Origin: Pantoea dispersa
Lineage (GTDB): Bacteria > Pseudomonadota > Gammaproteobacteria > Enterobacterales > Enterobacteriaceae
Direction: 5' to 3'
NCBI RefSeq assembly: GCF_014155765.1
Contig: NZ_SCKT01000003.1
Location: 565,304 to 629,303, forward strand
DNA: 64,000 nucleotides
Of this stretch, positions 33,445-41,763 are shown piece by piece. The notes below the pieces were generated by a model, which saw only the letters and a program-made list of their open reading frames with translations, was not told the DNA's origin and ran no database searches. How positions within the stretch are numbered: the first letter of the stretch is position 1; every line of letters begins with the position of its first letter. The position numbers were made by a program, and so were the translations under genes.

Positions 33445-34284
33445 ATGAATACGATATTGCGCGCCATGACCCTCGCGGACGCCGAAGCGGGTTATCGCCT
33501 GACTCAGCAACTGGGCTGGGCGCACCGCCGCGAAGACTGGCAGCAGCTCATCGCCCTGGGTGAAGGCGTGGTGGTTGAGGCGCAGGGCGACTATCTCGGC
33601 GGGGCGATTGGCTGGCGCTGGGGACCGGATGCCGCCACTATTGGTCTGGTGATTGTGAGCGAACAGGCGCGCGGACGCGGTATTGGCCGCCAGGTGATGC
33701 AGGCCATGCTGGAAAAATTCTCCGGCTGCAACGTGCGGCTGCACGCCACCGATATGGGGCAGGTGCTGTATGAGAAGCTCGGCTTCCAGGCCTGCGATCG
33801 CGTGGCGCAGCATCAGACGCGCGCGCTGGCGCAGCAGCCTGCGGTAATCGTACCGGATGGCCTGACGCTGCGGCCGGCCGTTGAAGCGGATGCGGCCGCC
33901 ATCGACGCACTGGATTATCAGGCGAACGGGCTGCGGCGAACGCGTCTGCACCAGCAGCTGCTGGCGCAAAGCGTGGTGCTGCAGGATGCACAGGGCAGGT
34001 TGCAGGGGTTTGCCAGTCGCCGCCGCTTTGGGCACGGCTGGACCATCGGCCCGGTGATTGCTGCCGATGTTGCGGCGGCGCAGGCGCTGGTGTCGCAGCT
34101 GATGCAGGATCTGACGCAGCAGTTTGTCCGGCTGGACACGCCCGATGCCCGGCTCGGCGCGTGGTTGCTCAACCTTGGGCTGGCGCAGGTCGATGCGCCT
34201 TATGCGATGGTACACGGCATACCGTGGCGGGCGGCACCGAACGGGCCGCAGACCTTTGCGCTGGTCTCGCCTGCGCTGGGTTAA
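33445..34284 (+). CDS. Tandem GNAT acetyltransferase
   Basis: 279 residues. The first GNAT domain (residues 1-130) is complete, with GLVIVSEQARGRGIGRQVM as the acetyl-CoA loop and LYEKLGFQ at its end. The second half (about 140-279) is a degenerate GNAT-like domain of the Acetyltransf_18 type, with the WTIGPVIAADVAAAQAL strand but no RGxGxG. This architecture is typical of several enteric YjcK-like or YitI-like acetyltransferases of unknown substrate. CAGGGAG stands before the ATG. No operon partner. Confidence 0.88.
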   Translation: MNTILRAMTLADAEAGYRLTQQLGWAHRREDWQQLIALGEGVVVEAQGDYLGGAIGWRWGPDAATIGLVIVSEQARGRGIGRQVMQAMLEKFSGCNVRLHATDMGQVLYEKLGFQACDRVAQHQTRALAQQPAVIVPDGLTLRPAVEADAAAIDALDYQANGLRRTRLHQQLLAQSVVLQDAQGRLQGFASRRRFGHGWTIGPVIAADVAAAQALVSQLMQDLTQQFVRLDTPDARLGAWLLNLGLAQVDAPYAMVHGIPWRAAPNGPQTFALVSPALG

Positions 34285-34410
34285 CTAAGCGTAACGGCGG
34301 TGATTTCTAAGCCAGACGCGGCGAACGTCGCCGAACAGGCGTAATCTGTCACATTCCATTTCGTCGGCTACCCTTAACGTTTATTGCAAACGTCTAAGGG
34401 AGAGCCCGTC

Positions 34411-36192
34411 ATGAGCAAGAAAACCAGCGATTTCTTTGTTGAACGCCTGCAGGCATGGGGCGTCACGCGCATTTATGGCTATCCGGGCGATGGCATCAAC
34501 GGCGTGCTGGGCGCTATCCAGCGAGCCAATAAAGCCGGTGCAGGCATCGAATTTATTCAGGTGCGGCATGAAGAGATGGCGGCCTTTATGGCTGCCGGTC
34601 ACGCCAAATTTACCGGGGAGCTCGGCGTCTGTCTGTCGACCGGCGGCCCCGGTGCCACCCATCTGCTGACCGGCCTGTACGATGCCAAAATGGATCACGC
34701 GCCGGTGCTGGCGATTGCCGGCCAGGCGGAAACCACCGCGCGCGGCGCCAGCTACCAGCAGGAGATGAATTTAGACCGCATCTTCGCCGATGTGGCGAAC
34801 TTTGTGCAGGAAGCGGCAGCCCCGGCGCAGGTCCAGCATCTGGTCGATCGCGGCGTGCGCATTGCCAAAGCGCAGAACGGCGTCGCGGTGATCATCCTGC
34901 CGAAAGATCTGCAGGATGAGAACTGGCAGCCACCGCAGCATGCGCACGGATTTACCCATTCCGGGCCGGGCTATCAGCGGCCGAAGATTGTGCCCTACGA
35001 CGAGGATTTGCGCCGTGCCGCTGAGGTACTTAACGCCGGCAAAAAAGTTGCGGTATTGATTGGCGCCGGTGCGCGCGGTGCTGCGGTTGAAGTGGTGCAG
35101 ATTGCCAATGTGCTCGGCGCGGGCGTGGCCAAAGCGCTGCTGGGCAAAGACGTGCTGCCGGACGATGCGCCTTTTGTCACCGGTTCGATCGGCCTGCTCG
35201 GCACCAAACCGTCGTGGGAGCTGATGCAGAATTGCGACACTTTACTGATGATTGGCAGCGGTTTTCCGTGGACCGAATTTCTGCCGCCGGAAGGTAAAGT
35301 GCGCGCGGTACAAATCGATATCGATCCGGCGATGCTGGGGCTGCGCTATCCGTGCGAGGTCAACCTGCACGGCGACGCGGCAGAGACCCTGCGCGCGCTG
35401 CTGCCGTTACTGACGCATAAAGCGGATCGCCGCTGGCAGGAGGAGATCGCGGTGCAGGTGCGCGACTGGTGGGCGTTGATGGAACAGCGCGCCATGGCGC
35501 CCGCCAACCCGGTCAATCCGCAGCGCGTGGTGTGGGAGATGTCCCCGCAGCTGCCGGAAGATGCGATTGTCACCTCGGACTCGGGCTCCTGCGCCAACTG
35601 GTTTGCGCGCGATTATCGGGTGAAGCAGGGTCAGCGCGCCACGCTGTCGGGTGGGCTGGCTTGTATGGGCGCCGCCGTCCCGTTTGCCATCGCCGCGAAA
35701 TTTGCCTTTCCCACTCAGCCAGTGGTGGCGCTGGTGGGCGACGGGGCGATGCAGATGAACAACCTCGCCGAACTGATCACCATTCAGAAATACTGGCAGC
35801 AGTGGGCCGATCCGCGCCTGATTGTCTGCGTGTTCAATAATCAGGATCTTAATCAGGTCACCTGGGAACAGCGGGTAATGGAAGGCAATCCGCGCTTTGA
35901 AGCTTCGCAGCAGTTGCCGGATGTGCAGTATGCGCGCTTTGCCGACAGCCTCGGTTTGCAGGGCATCTATGTCGACCGGCCGGAGGATCTGGCGGCGGCG
36001 TGGCAGCAGGCGCTCAGCGCCACCCGACCGGTAGTGCTGGAGGTGAAAACCGATCCGGAAGTGGCCCCACTGCCGCCGCATATCACGCTTAAGCAGGCCA
36101 AAGCCTTTATGTCGTCAATGGCGAAGGGCGACCGCGGCATGGCGCAGGTGATTAGCGACACCGCCAGCCAGTTGCTGCACAGCAAGAGTTAG
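34411..36192 (+). CDS. ThDP-dependent enzyme, pyruvate-oxidase/acetolactate-synthase-like (YdaP-like)
   Basis: 593 residues with the three domains of ThDP oxidases. The N-terminal domain has IYGYPGDGINGV and the catalytic Glu in FIQVRHEEMAAFMAAGHAKFTG. A central Rossmann-type domain has VLIGAGARGA. The C-terminal ThDP motif runs from GDGAMQMNNLAEL to NNQDLNQVTWEQR. It resembles B. subtilis YdaP and pyruvate oxidases rather than IlvB, and it lacks the C-terminal lipid-binding helix of PoxB. Likely reaction: oxidative or non-oxidative decarboxylation of pyruvate or another 2-keto acid. The ATG at 34411 has AAGGGAG upstream. It stands alone. Confidence 0.85.
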   Translation: MSKKTSDFFVERLQAWGVTRIYGYPGDGINGVLGAIQRANKAGAGIEFIQVRHEEMAAFMAAGHAKFTGELGVCLSTGGPGATHLLTGLYDAKMDHAPVLAIAGQAETTARGASYQQEMNLDRIFADVANFVQEAAAPAQVQHLVDRGVRIAKAQNGVAVIILPKDLQDENWQPPQHAHGFTHSGPGYQRPKIVPYDEDLRRAAEVLNAGKKVAVLIGAGARGAAVEVVQIANVLGAGVAKALLGKDVLPDDAPFVTGSIGLLGTKPSWELMQNCDTLLMIGSGFPWTEFLPPEGKVRAVQIDIDPAMLGLRYPCEVNLHGDAAETLRALLPLLTHKADRRWQEEIAVQVRDWWALMEQRAMAPANPVNPQRVVWEMSPQLPEDAIVTSDSGSCANWFARDYRVKQGQRATLSGGLACMGAAVPFAIAAKFAFPTQPVVALVGDGAMQMNNLAELITIQKYWQQWADPRLIVCVFNNQDLNQVTWEQRVMEGNPRFEASQQLPDVQYARFADSLGLQGIYVDRPEDLAAAWQQALSATRPVVLEVKTDPEVAPLPPHITLKQAKAFMSSMAKGDRGMAQVISDTASQLLHSKS

Positions 36193-36908
36193 CGCGCCGC
36201 TACAATGTGTGCAGGATGGTGGTGCAAAAATTCAATGCCGCACGAATCGTAGCGGCGCAATTCATTGCGCATTCTGGCAACAGTGCAGTGTTTCACTCAG
36301 CGCGATAAATCGCGCCGCTACAATGTGTGCAGGATAGTAGTGCAAAAATTCAATCCCGCACGAATCGTAGCGGCGCAATTCATTGCGCATTCGGGCAGCT
36401 GTGCAGCGTTTCACTCAGCGCGATAAATCGCGCCGCTACAATGTGTGCAAAATGGTGGTGCAGAACTACAATGCCGTACGCATCGTAGCGGCGCAATTCA
36501 TTGCGCATTCTGGCAGCTGTGCAATGTTTAACTCAGCGCGATAAATCGCGCCGCTACAATATGTGCAGGATGGTGGTGCCGAAATAAAATGCCGCACAAG
36601 TCGTAGCGGCGCAATTCATTGCGCATTCGGGCAGCTGTGCAGTGTTTCACTCAGCGCGATAAATCGCGCCGCTACAATGTGTGCAGGATGGTGGTGCAGA
36701 AATAAAATGCCGCACGGATCGTAGCGGCGCAATTCATTGCGCATTCTGGCAACTGTGAAGTGTTTAACTCAGCGCAATTCATTGCGCATTCGGGCAGGTG
36801 TGCAGTGTTTAACTCAGCGCGATAAATCGCGCCGCTACAATGTGTGCAGGATGGCGGCGCAGAAATACAATGCCGCACGAATCGTAGCGGCGCAATTCAT
36901 TGCGCTTT
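36193..36908. repeat. 118-bp tandem array of family 1 palindromes beside the RAYT gene
   Basis: Six units start at about 36193 and repeat with an exact 118-bp period (phase points 36201, 36319, 36437, 36555, 36673). The last interval is 163 bp because about 45 bp of a unit is duplicated. Each unit holds two inverted palindromes: GCGCGATAAATCGCGCCGC and the opposite arm CGTAGCGGCGCAATTCATTG. The spacer sequences between the arms are nearly identical among units, so this is a BIME-type array and not CRISPR. It lies just downstream of the RAYT gene stop and fills the gap to the ThDP enzyme gene. Confidence 0.9.
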
Positions 36909-36918
36909 ATAACCGGCA

Positions 36919-37365
36919 TCACTCTTGTTGATAATAATGATCCAGCTCCCACCTCAACGGGTTTTGCTCAATATATTGCCGTGCGAAAAACAGCTCTTTT
37001 TCATTGCGTATAACCCGCTCATAAAAATTGTGTTGCCACACTCTGTTTGCGATAACCCGACTAACGCCTGCCTTATAACCAGATACGATTCTGCTTAAGG
37101 AATTATTGTTCTCGCCACACAGCCACAAAATGCCGTGTAGGTGATTTGGCATCACAACAAATGCATCTGTCATCAATCCTGGAACACGTAACGACAGATT
37201 AAGCCATTCCTGATATACAACACTCCCTGTTTTACTGGGAATCAGTTGCGCCTGCCTGATACGGCCAAACAGACATAACCGTTGTCGCGTAACGAGGGTA
37301 ATGAAATAAGCTCCCGCTGCAGCGTAATCGTAATGCAACAGTCGTAATTGTTTTCTGAATTGCAT
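36919..37365 (-). CDS. REP-associated tyrosine transposase (RAYT)
   Basis: 148 residues of the Y1/IS200-like single-strand transposase superfamily. The start is RLLHYDYAAAGAYFITLVTRQ, the HUH metal motif is in VVMPNHLHGILWL, and the C-terminal YIEQNPLRWELD segment holds the likely catalytic Tyr followed by NPLRW. RAYT proteins cut and join REP palindromes and are usually domesticated rather than mobile. The ATG at 37365 has a perfect AAAGGAGG site seven bases upstream and the frame is intact, so it is probably expressed. It is flanked by the 118-bp array on its 3' side and a decayed palindrome on its 5' side. Confidence 0.9.
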   Translation of the reverse strand: MQFRKQLRLLHYDYAAAGAYFITLVTRQRLCLFGRIRQAQLIPSKTGSVVYQEWLNLSLRVPGLMTDAFVVMPNHLHGILWLCGENNNSLSRIVSGYKAGVSRVIANRVWQHNFYERVIRNEKELFFARQYIEQNPLRWELDHYYQQE

Positions 37366-37446
37366 AACAGCCTCCTTTCACAGAGCATCTGCTATCCGAA
37401 TCAATTTTTCAGATTTTTTTTCAACTTCTCCGATCCAGATTCAGAA

Positions 37447-37531
37447 AAGCGCGACAAATAACGCCGCTACGATGTCCGTCATAGATCTGCACGTAAATAC
37501 ATTCCCGCACAAATCGTAGCGACGCAGTTTA
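37447..37531. repeat. Decayed family 1 palindrome on the 5' side of the RAYT gene
   Basis: AAGCGCGACAAATAACGCC with GCTACGATG, and after a spacer CGTAGCGACGCAGTTTATCG, form a degenerate version of the family 1 arms. The central spacer still resembles that of the 118-bp units (GCACGTAAATACATTCCCGC). The RAYT gene is therefore bracketed by copies on both sides. Confidence 0.75.
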
Positions 37532-37550
37532 TCGCGTCTCTTCTGCATCC

Positions 37551-39716
37551 TCACACCATCCGCTCAATCTCGCTCAACGGCACCGCCCGGCTGAACAAAT
37601 ATCCCTGCAGCTCATTACACCCGGCATCGGCCAGCGCGTTTTTCTGGCCCTCGGTTTCGACGCCTTCGGCGGTGACGGTCAGGCCCATGGCGTGGCCGAG
37701 GCGTACCACGGATTCAACAATCGCGGTGGAGTTCTCCGCCACGCCCAGCGACTGGGTAAACGACCGGTCGATTTTAATCTTGTCGACCGGAAACGTGCTG
37801 AGATAATTCAGGCTCGAATAGCCGGTGCCGAAATCATCCAGCGCGATACGGAACCCGGCGTCGCGCAGCGCGATAATGCTGTTGCGCGCTTCGTGTTCAT
37901 CCTCAATCAACACGCCTTCGGTGATTTCCAGCTCCAGCCGCTGCGGATCGGCACCTTCCGACTGCACAATCTCAATCATGCGTTCGACAAACCCGCTGGC
38001 GCGGAACTGCACCGGCGAAACGTTCACCGCCACAATCACCTGCGGTAACTTCAGGGCGGTTTTGCAGGCCTCGCGCAGCACCCATTCGCCCAGCGGAATA
38101 ATCATGCCGGTCTCTTCGGCGATGGCGATAAAGTCCGCAGGCGACACATCGCCGCGCTGCGGATGATGCCAGCGCAGCAGCGCTTCCAGTCCGACAATCC
38201 GCTGGCCGCTGATCTCCATCAGCGGCTGATACCACACCGCCAGACCGTCGTACGTGACCAGCGCCTGACGCAGATCCGCCGCTATCTGCTGCCGCGTACG
38301 CAGCGATTCATCCATCACCTTTTCAAACTGGCGATACTGACCGCGTCCGCCATTTTTCGCCTCGTACAGCGCTATGTCGGCTTTGCGCATCAGCTCCAGC
38401 CGGTCAATGCCATCGCGGGGTGCCAGCGCCAGGCCAATGCTGACGCCAACCCACAGTTCGTTGCCCACCAGCTGATACGGCTCGCCCAGCGCGGTGATGA
38501 TGCGCTGCGCCAGCGCCTGCACCTGACCGATATTCTCTACTTCCGGCATCACGATGATAAATTCATCGCCGCCAATACGCCCGACGGTATCGCTGGCGCG
38601 CACCAGGTGGCTCAGGCGGCGCGCCACCTCGATAATCAAATCATCGCCGGCGTGATGGCCCCAGGTATCGTTAATGATTTTGAAGCGATCCAGATCCAGC
38701 AGCAGTAACGCCACGCGCTGGTCATGACGGGTGGCGGCGGCCAGTGCCTGAGTCAGCCGATCTTCCACCAGCGCCCGGTTCGGCAGCCCGGTCAGCACAT
38801 CGTGAAACGCCAGATGCTGCGCCTGCGCCTCGCTGGCCCCGAGCTTCAGTAGCGACTGCGATAAATCGAGCGAGGAAGTCCAGATACGCCGCACCATAAA
38901 CAGACACAGCAGGGTGATCAGCAGCACCGAAATCAGCGTGGAGGGGCCGAGGGTACGCAACATCTGCGCGCCCGGCTTGTCCGGATCCCAGCTGAGGTAG
39001 CCGACGATATCGCCCTGACGCGAGGTCAGCGGATAGCGCGCTTTGTGTTCGTTCTGCGGTACGCCATCGCTAAAGAAGAGCTGCCGCAGCTGGCTGCGTT
39101 CAGACAGGTTGCGCAGATAGCCATCATCAAGAAACTTAATACTCACCAGCCGGTAGCGCCCGGCCTCGCGCGTGCTGCTGATATCGCCCACCGCCAGCGC
39201 TGCCGCACGCTGGCCGATGCGCACAAAATCCGCGCGGTCGGCCGGACCGGGTACCTCATCACTGCTTTGCACCAGTGGCGTCTGCAACAGATCGCGCAGG
39301 TACGGTCCGATGCGCAGATCCGCCACTGGCTGGCCGTTGCGCCACACGGCGGTCGGCTGATTGGTGCGGTCAAGCAGCACAATCAGCTGATGATCAAACA
39401 TATCGTACAGCCAGCTACCGACGTTTTGATTCAGCCAGTCGCTGTCCGGCTGCGGCTGCGCCAGTTGATCGGCGAGCGGGGACCAGCGCGTCAGGCTGCG
39501 CAGCTGGCGCAGATGTTCACTCAGGCTCTGATTGAACGAGGCGGCGATCATCCGCTGCTGCTGCTCGCGCGCCTCATGGTTGGTGGCCGAGGTGCTCCAG
39601 AACAGGCCGAAACCGGCACCGAGAAAAGTCAGCAGCAAAATCGCCACCAGCGGCAGGATCACTTCGCGCAAAAAATTGCGGCGAAAACCGTGCGAAAGTT
39701 TGAAGGTGTTTATCAT
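37551..39716 (-). CDS. Membrane CHASE4-GGDEF-EAL cyclic-di-GMP protein
   Basis: 721 residues. A first membrane span at about 17-38, a periplasmic CHASE4-type sensor (about 45-255, with MFDHQLIVLLDRTNQPTAVW), a second span at about 258-275, then GGDEF and EAL domains. The active GGDEF is at 382-386. An inhibitory RxxD site (RASD, 373-376) sits five residues before it. EAL is at 511-513, and the DDFGTGYSSLNYL loop is intact. Both synthesis and breakdown of c-di-GMP are possible, so it is a bifunctional candidate acting on motility or biofilm in response to a periplasmic cue. It stands alone between the RAYT region and the phn locus. Confidence 0.93.
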   Translation of the reverse strand: MINTFKLSHGFRRNFLREVILPLVAILLLTFLGAGFGLFWSTSATNHEAREQQQRMIAASFNQSLSEHLRQLRSLTRWSPLADQLAQPQPDSDWLNQNVGSWLYDMFDHQLIVLLDRTNQPTAVWRNGQPVADLRIGPYLRDLLQTPLVQSSDEVPGPADRADFVRIGQRAAALAVGDISSTREAGRYRLVSIKFLDDGYLRNLSERSQLRQLFFSDGVPQNEHKARYPLTSRQGDIVGYLSWDPDKPGAQMLRTLGPSTLISVLLITLLCLFMVRRIWTSSLDLSQSLLKLGASEAQAQHLAFHDVLTGLPNRALVEDRLTQALAAATRHDQRVALLLLDLDRFKIINDTWGHHAGDDLIIEVARRLSHLVRASDTVGRIGGDEFIIVMPEVENIGQVQALAQRIITALGEPYQLVGNELWVGVSIGLALAPRDGIDRLELMRKADIALYEAKNGGRGQYRQFEKVMDESLRTRQQIAADLRQALVTYDGLAVWYQPLMEISGQRIVGLEALLRWHHPQRGDVSPADFIAIAEETGMIIPLGEWVLREACKTALKLPQVIVAVNVSPVQFRASGFVERMIEIVQSEGADPQRLELEITEGVLIEDEHEARNSIIALRDAGFRIALDDFGTGYSSLNYLSTFPVDKIKIDRSFTQSLGVAENSTAIVESVVRLGHAMGLTVTAEGVETEGQKNALADAGCNELQGYLFSRAVPLSEIERMV

Positions 39717-39907
39717 TTTAAGGTTTCGCGCTCCGGGCAGGGCTTACTGAATAAATTAGCAGAATTTACGCAGCCTGCATCTGGTAAGGGAAGCGTTAAA
39801 GGCGTGAAACTGCACGCGATTTTTTTGCGCATAGTCACAAAGGTAACAGTTAAGTGGATTTTATTGAATTGGCCGCTGTCTGGCTGCCATCCTGCTGCCT
39901 TAAAGCA

Positions 39908-39966
39908 AATTCATCCGCACGTCACTGAGCCGTCACGGCACTGTCATCTGTCTCCCGCACTGTAGT
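39908..39966 (+). promoter_or_regulatory. PHO box and -10 upstream of phnF
   Basis: Four 7-base units with exact 11-bp spacing start at 39908, 39919, 39930 and 39941: AATTCAT, ACGTCAC, CCGTCAC and CTGTCAT. They fit the PhoB half-site CTGTCAT with 4-base spacers. Nine bases after the last unit stands TGTAGT (39961-39966), a candidate -10; PhoB replaces the -35. The gap 39717-40028 holds no gene. Confidence 0.75.
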
Positions 39967-40028
39967 CGCCATTCCGCAGCCTCTTCCGCTGCGCCCCTCA
40001 ACCTGAAGCGAATGAGGTATTGAGCGTG

Positions 40029-40745
40029 ATGGAGATATCCAGACATCCGACCACTGTCTATCAGGCGGTTGCCGCCCAGCTGGAGCAGGCGCTGCAGGAG
40101 CGCTATCGCTGCGGCGATTATCTGCCGTCTGAACAGCAGCTGGCCGATCACTATGCCGTCAATCGCCATACGCTGCGCCGGGCCGTGGATGAGCTGGTGA
40201 ACAAAGGCCTGCTGCAGCGGCGCCATGGCGTCGGCATCCTGGTGCTGATGCGCCCGTACGACTATCCGCTGCATGCCCAGGCGCGCTTTAGCCAGAACCT
40301 GCTGGAGCAGGGCAGTCATCCCACCAGCGAACGGCTGCTGGCGGTACTGCGTCCGGCCAGCAGCGACGTGGCTGCCGCGCTGGGCAGTGACGAGGGCGCC
40401 AGCGTCATTCACTTACGCACCCTGCGCCGCGTCAACAGTGTGCCGGTGTGCGTAATCAACCACTATCTTGCCGACCTGCGCTGGTGGCCGGCGCTGCAGA
40501 CGTTCCAGCACGGTTCCCTGCACGACTTCATGCAGCAGCAGCTCGGCCTGCAGCTGAGCCGCCGTCAGACCCGCATCAGTACCCGCCGCGCACAGGCCAA
40601 AGAGTGCAAACAGCTGGAGATTACGCTGCACGCGCCGCTGCTGTGCGTGCGCACCCTGAATACACAGCCGGACGGTCAGGTGGCGGAGTACTCCGTCAGC
40701 CTGACGCGTGGCGACATGATTGAACTCACCCTGGAGCACCAATGA
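40029..40745 (+). CDS. phnF: PhnF, GntR/HutC-type regulator of phosphonate genes
   Basis: 238 residues following E. coli PhnF: YRCGDYLPSEQQLADHYAVN, RHTLRRAVDELVNKGLLQRR, VLMRPYDYPLHAQARFSQNL, QGSHPTSERLLAVLRPAS, and RRAQAKECKQLEI. The N-terminal winged helix is followed by a UTRA ligand domain. It is presumed to be a repressor of the operon it begins. The ATG at 40029 fits the family start; TTG 40020 and GTG 40026 are in frame but less likely. A four-base overlap with phnG follows. First gene of the PhoB-controlled phnF-P unit. Confidence 0.94.
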   Translation: MEISRHPTTVYQAVAAQLEQALQERYRCGDYLPSEQQLADHYAVNRHTLRRAVDELVNKGLLQRRHGVGILVLMRPYDYPLHAQARFSQNLLEQGSHPTSERLLAVLRPASSDVAAALGSDEGASVIHLRTLRRVNSVPVCVINHYLADLRWWPALQTFQHGSLHDFMQQQLGLQLSRRQTRISTRRAQAKECKQLEITLHAPLLCVRTLNTQPDGQVAEYSVSLTRGDMIELTLEHQ

Positions 40746-41191
40746 AACAGCAAACCGCCCGTCAGCACTGGCTTTCGGTGCTGGCGCACAGTGAAGCCAG
40801 CGCGCTGGCCAGCCACTGGCAGTCGCTACAGCTTACACCCGCTTTCGAGCGCCTGCGCCCGGCGGAAACCGGTTTAACCCGCCTGCAGGCGCGCATGGGC
40901 GGCAGCGGGAAACGCTTCGTCATGGGCGATGCCACCGTCACCCGCGCGGTGATCAGACTGCACGACGGCATGCTGGGTTTTAGCTATGTGCTGGGGCGCG
41001 ATAAGGCGCATGCCGAACGTTGCGCGCTGATTGATGCGCTGCTGCAACAGCCTGAAACCCAGGCGCTGCTGCAGGAAAAAATTATTGCGCCGCTGGCGGC
41101 ACTGCGTGAAGAGCAGCGCCAGCTGCGCGCGCGGGAGATCGCCAGCTCCAAAGTGGATTTCTTTACGCTGGTTCGCGGAGATAACGAATGA
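40742..41191 (+). CDS. phnG: PhnG, C-P lyase core complex subunit
   Basis: 149 residues: RQHWLSVLAHSEASALASHW, GLTRLQARMGGSGKRFVMGDATVTR, and LGRDKAHAERCALIDALLQ are conserved PhnG blocks. In E. coli PhnG is a helix-swapped subunit of the PhnG2H2I2J2 complex and is needed, with PhnI and PhnH/L, to attach alkylphosphonate to ribose of ATP. It overlaps phnF and phnH by four bases each. Confidence 0.95.
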   Translation: MKQQTARQHWLSVLAHSEASALASHWQSLQLTPAFERLRPAETGLTRLQARMGGSGKRFVMGDATVTRAVIRLHDGMLGFSYVLGRDKAHAERCALIDALLQQPETQALLQEKIIAPLAALREEQRQLRAREIASSKVDFFTLVRGDNE

Positions 41192-41763
41192 CATTACTGG
41201 CAAGTTTTAACCATCCGGTTGCCGACGCCCAGCGCGCCTTCCGCCGCATTCTCAAAGCGATGAGCGAGCCGGGCGTGATGGTCTCGCTGCCGCTGGCGCA
41301 GGGCTGGGGCGATCTCTCCCCGGCCGCAACGGCGGTGCTGCTGACGCTGGTCGATCAGGAGAGCGCGCTGTGGCTGGATCGCCGCGTGGACAGCGATATC
41401 GTGCGCAGCAACCTGCGCTTTCACACCGGCGTACCGATTGTCGATGAGCGCGATGCCCCGTTTGCGCTGACCCACGCGGCGGCCAATCCCGATCCCGCCT
41501 GCTTCGCCGCCGGTGACAATCTGTCCCCTGAGAAGAGCACCACGCTGATTGTCGAAGTGCCGTCGCTCAACGGCGGGTTGACGCTGCGCCTCTCCGGGCC
41601 CGGCCTGCGTGAGCCGCGCGCCATCGCGCCGCAGCTGCCGGCCGCCATTCTGACCTATCTGCGTGAGCGCCCGCATCCGTTCCCGCAGGGGGTGGATCTG
41701 ATTTTCACCTGCGGTGAAGCGATGATGGCGCTGCCACGCACCACCGACGTGGAGGTGTGCTGA
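41188..41763 (+). CDS. phnH: PhnH, C-P lyase core complex subunit
   Basis: 191 residues: FNHPVADAQRAFRRILKAMSEPG near the start, LTLVDQESALWLD, and the C-terminal ERPHPFPQGVDLIFTCGEAM match PhnH. It is a structural and likely binding subunit of the C-P lyase core complex. One-base TGATG junction with phnI. Confidence 0.95.
   Translation: MTLLASFNHPVADAQRAFRRILKAMSEPGVMVSLPLAQGWGDLSPAATAVLLTLVDQESALWLDRRVDSDIVRSNLRFHTGVPIVDERDAPFALTHAAANPDPACFAAGDNLSPEKSTTLIVEVPSLNGGLTLRLSGPGLREPRAIAPQLPAAILTYLRERPHPFPQGVDLIFTCGEAMMALPRTTDVEVC

Noticed and set aside
36193-36908. Tandem repeats considered as a CRISPR array
   Set aside because: Units are 118 bp, internally palindromic, and the sequence between the arms is nearly the same in all units. 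There are no variable spacers and no cas genes.
40020-40028. TTG or GTG start for phnF
   Set aside because: The ATG at 40029 reproduces the usual PhnF N-terminus, and the GAGG is too close to the TTG.
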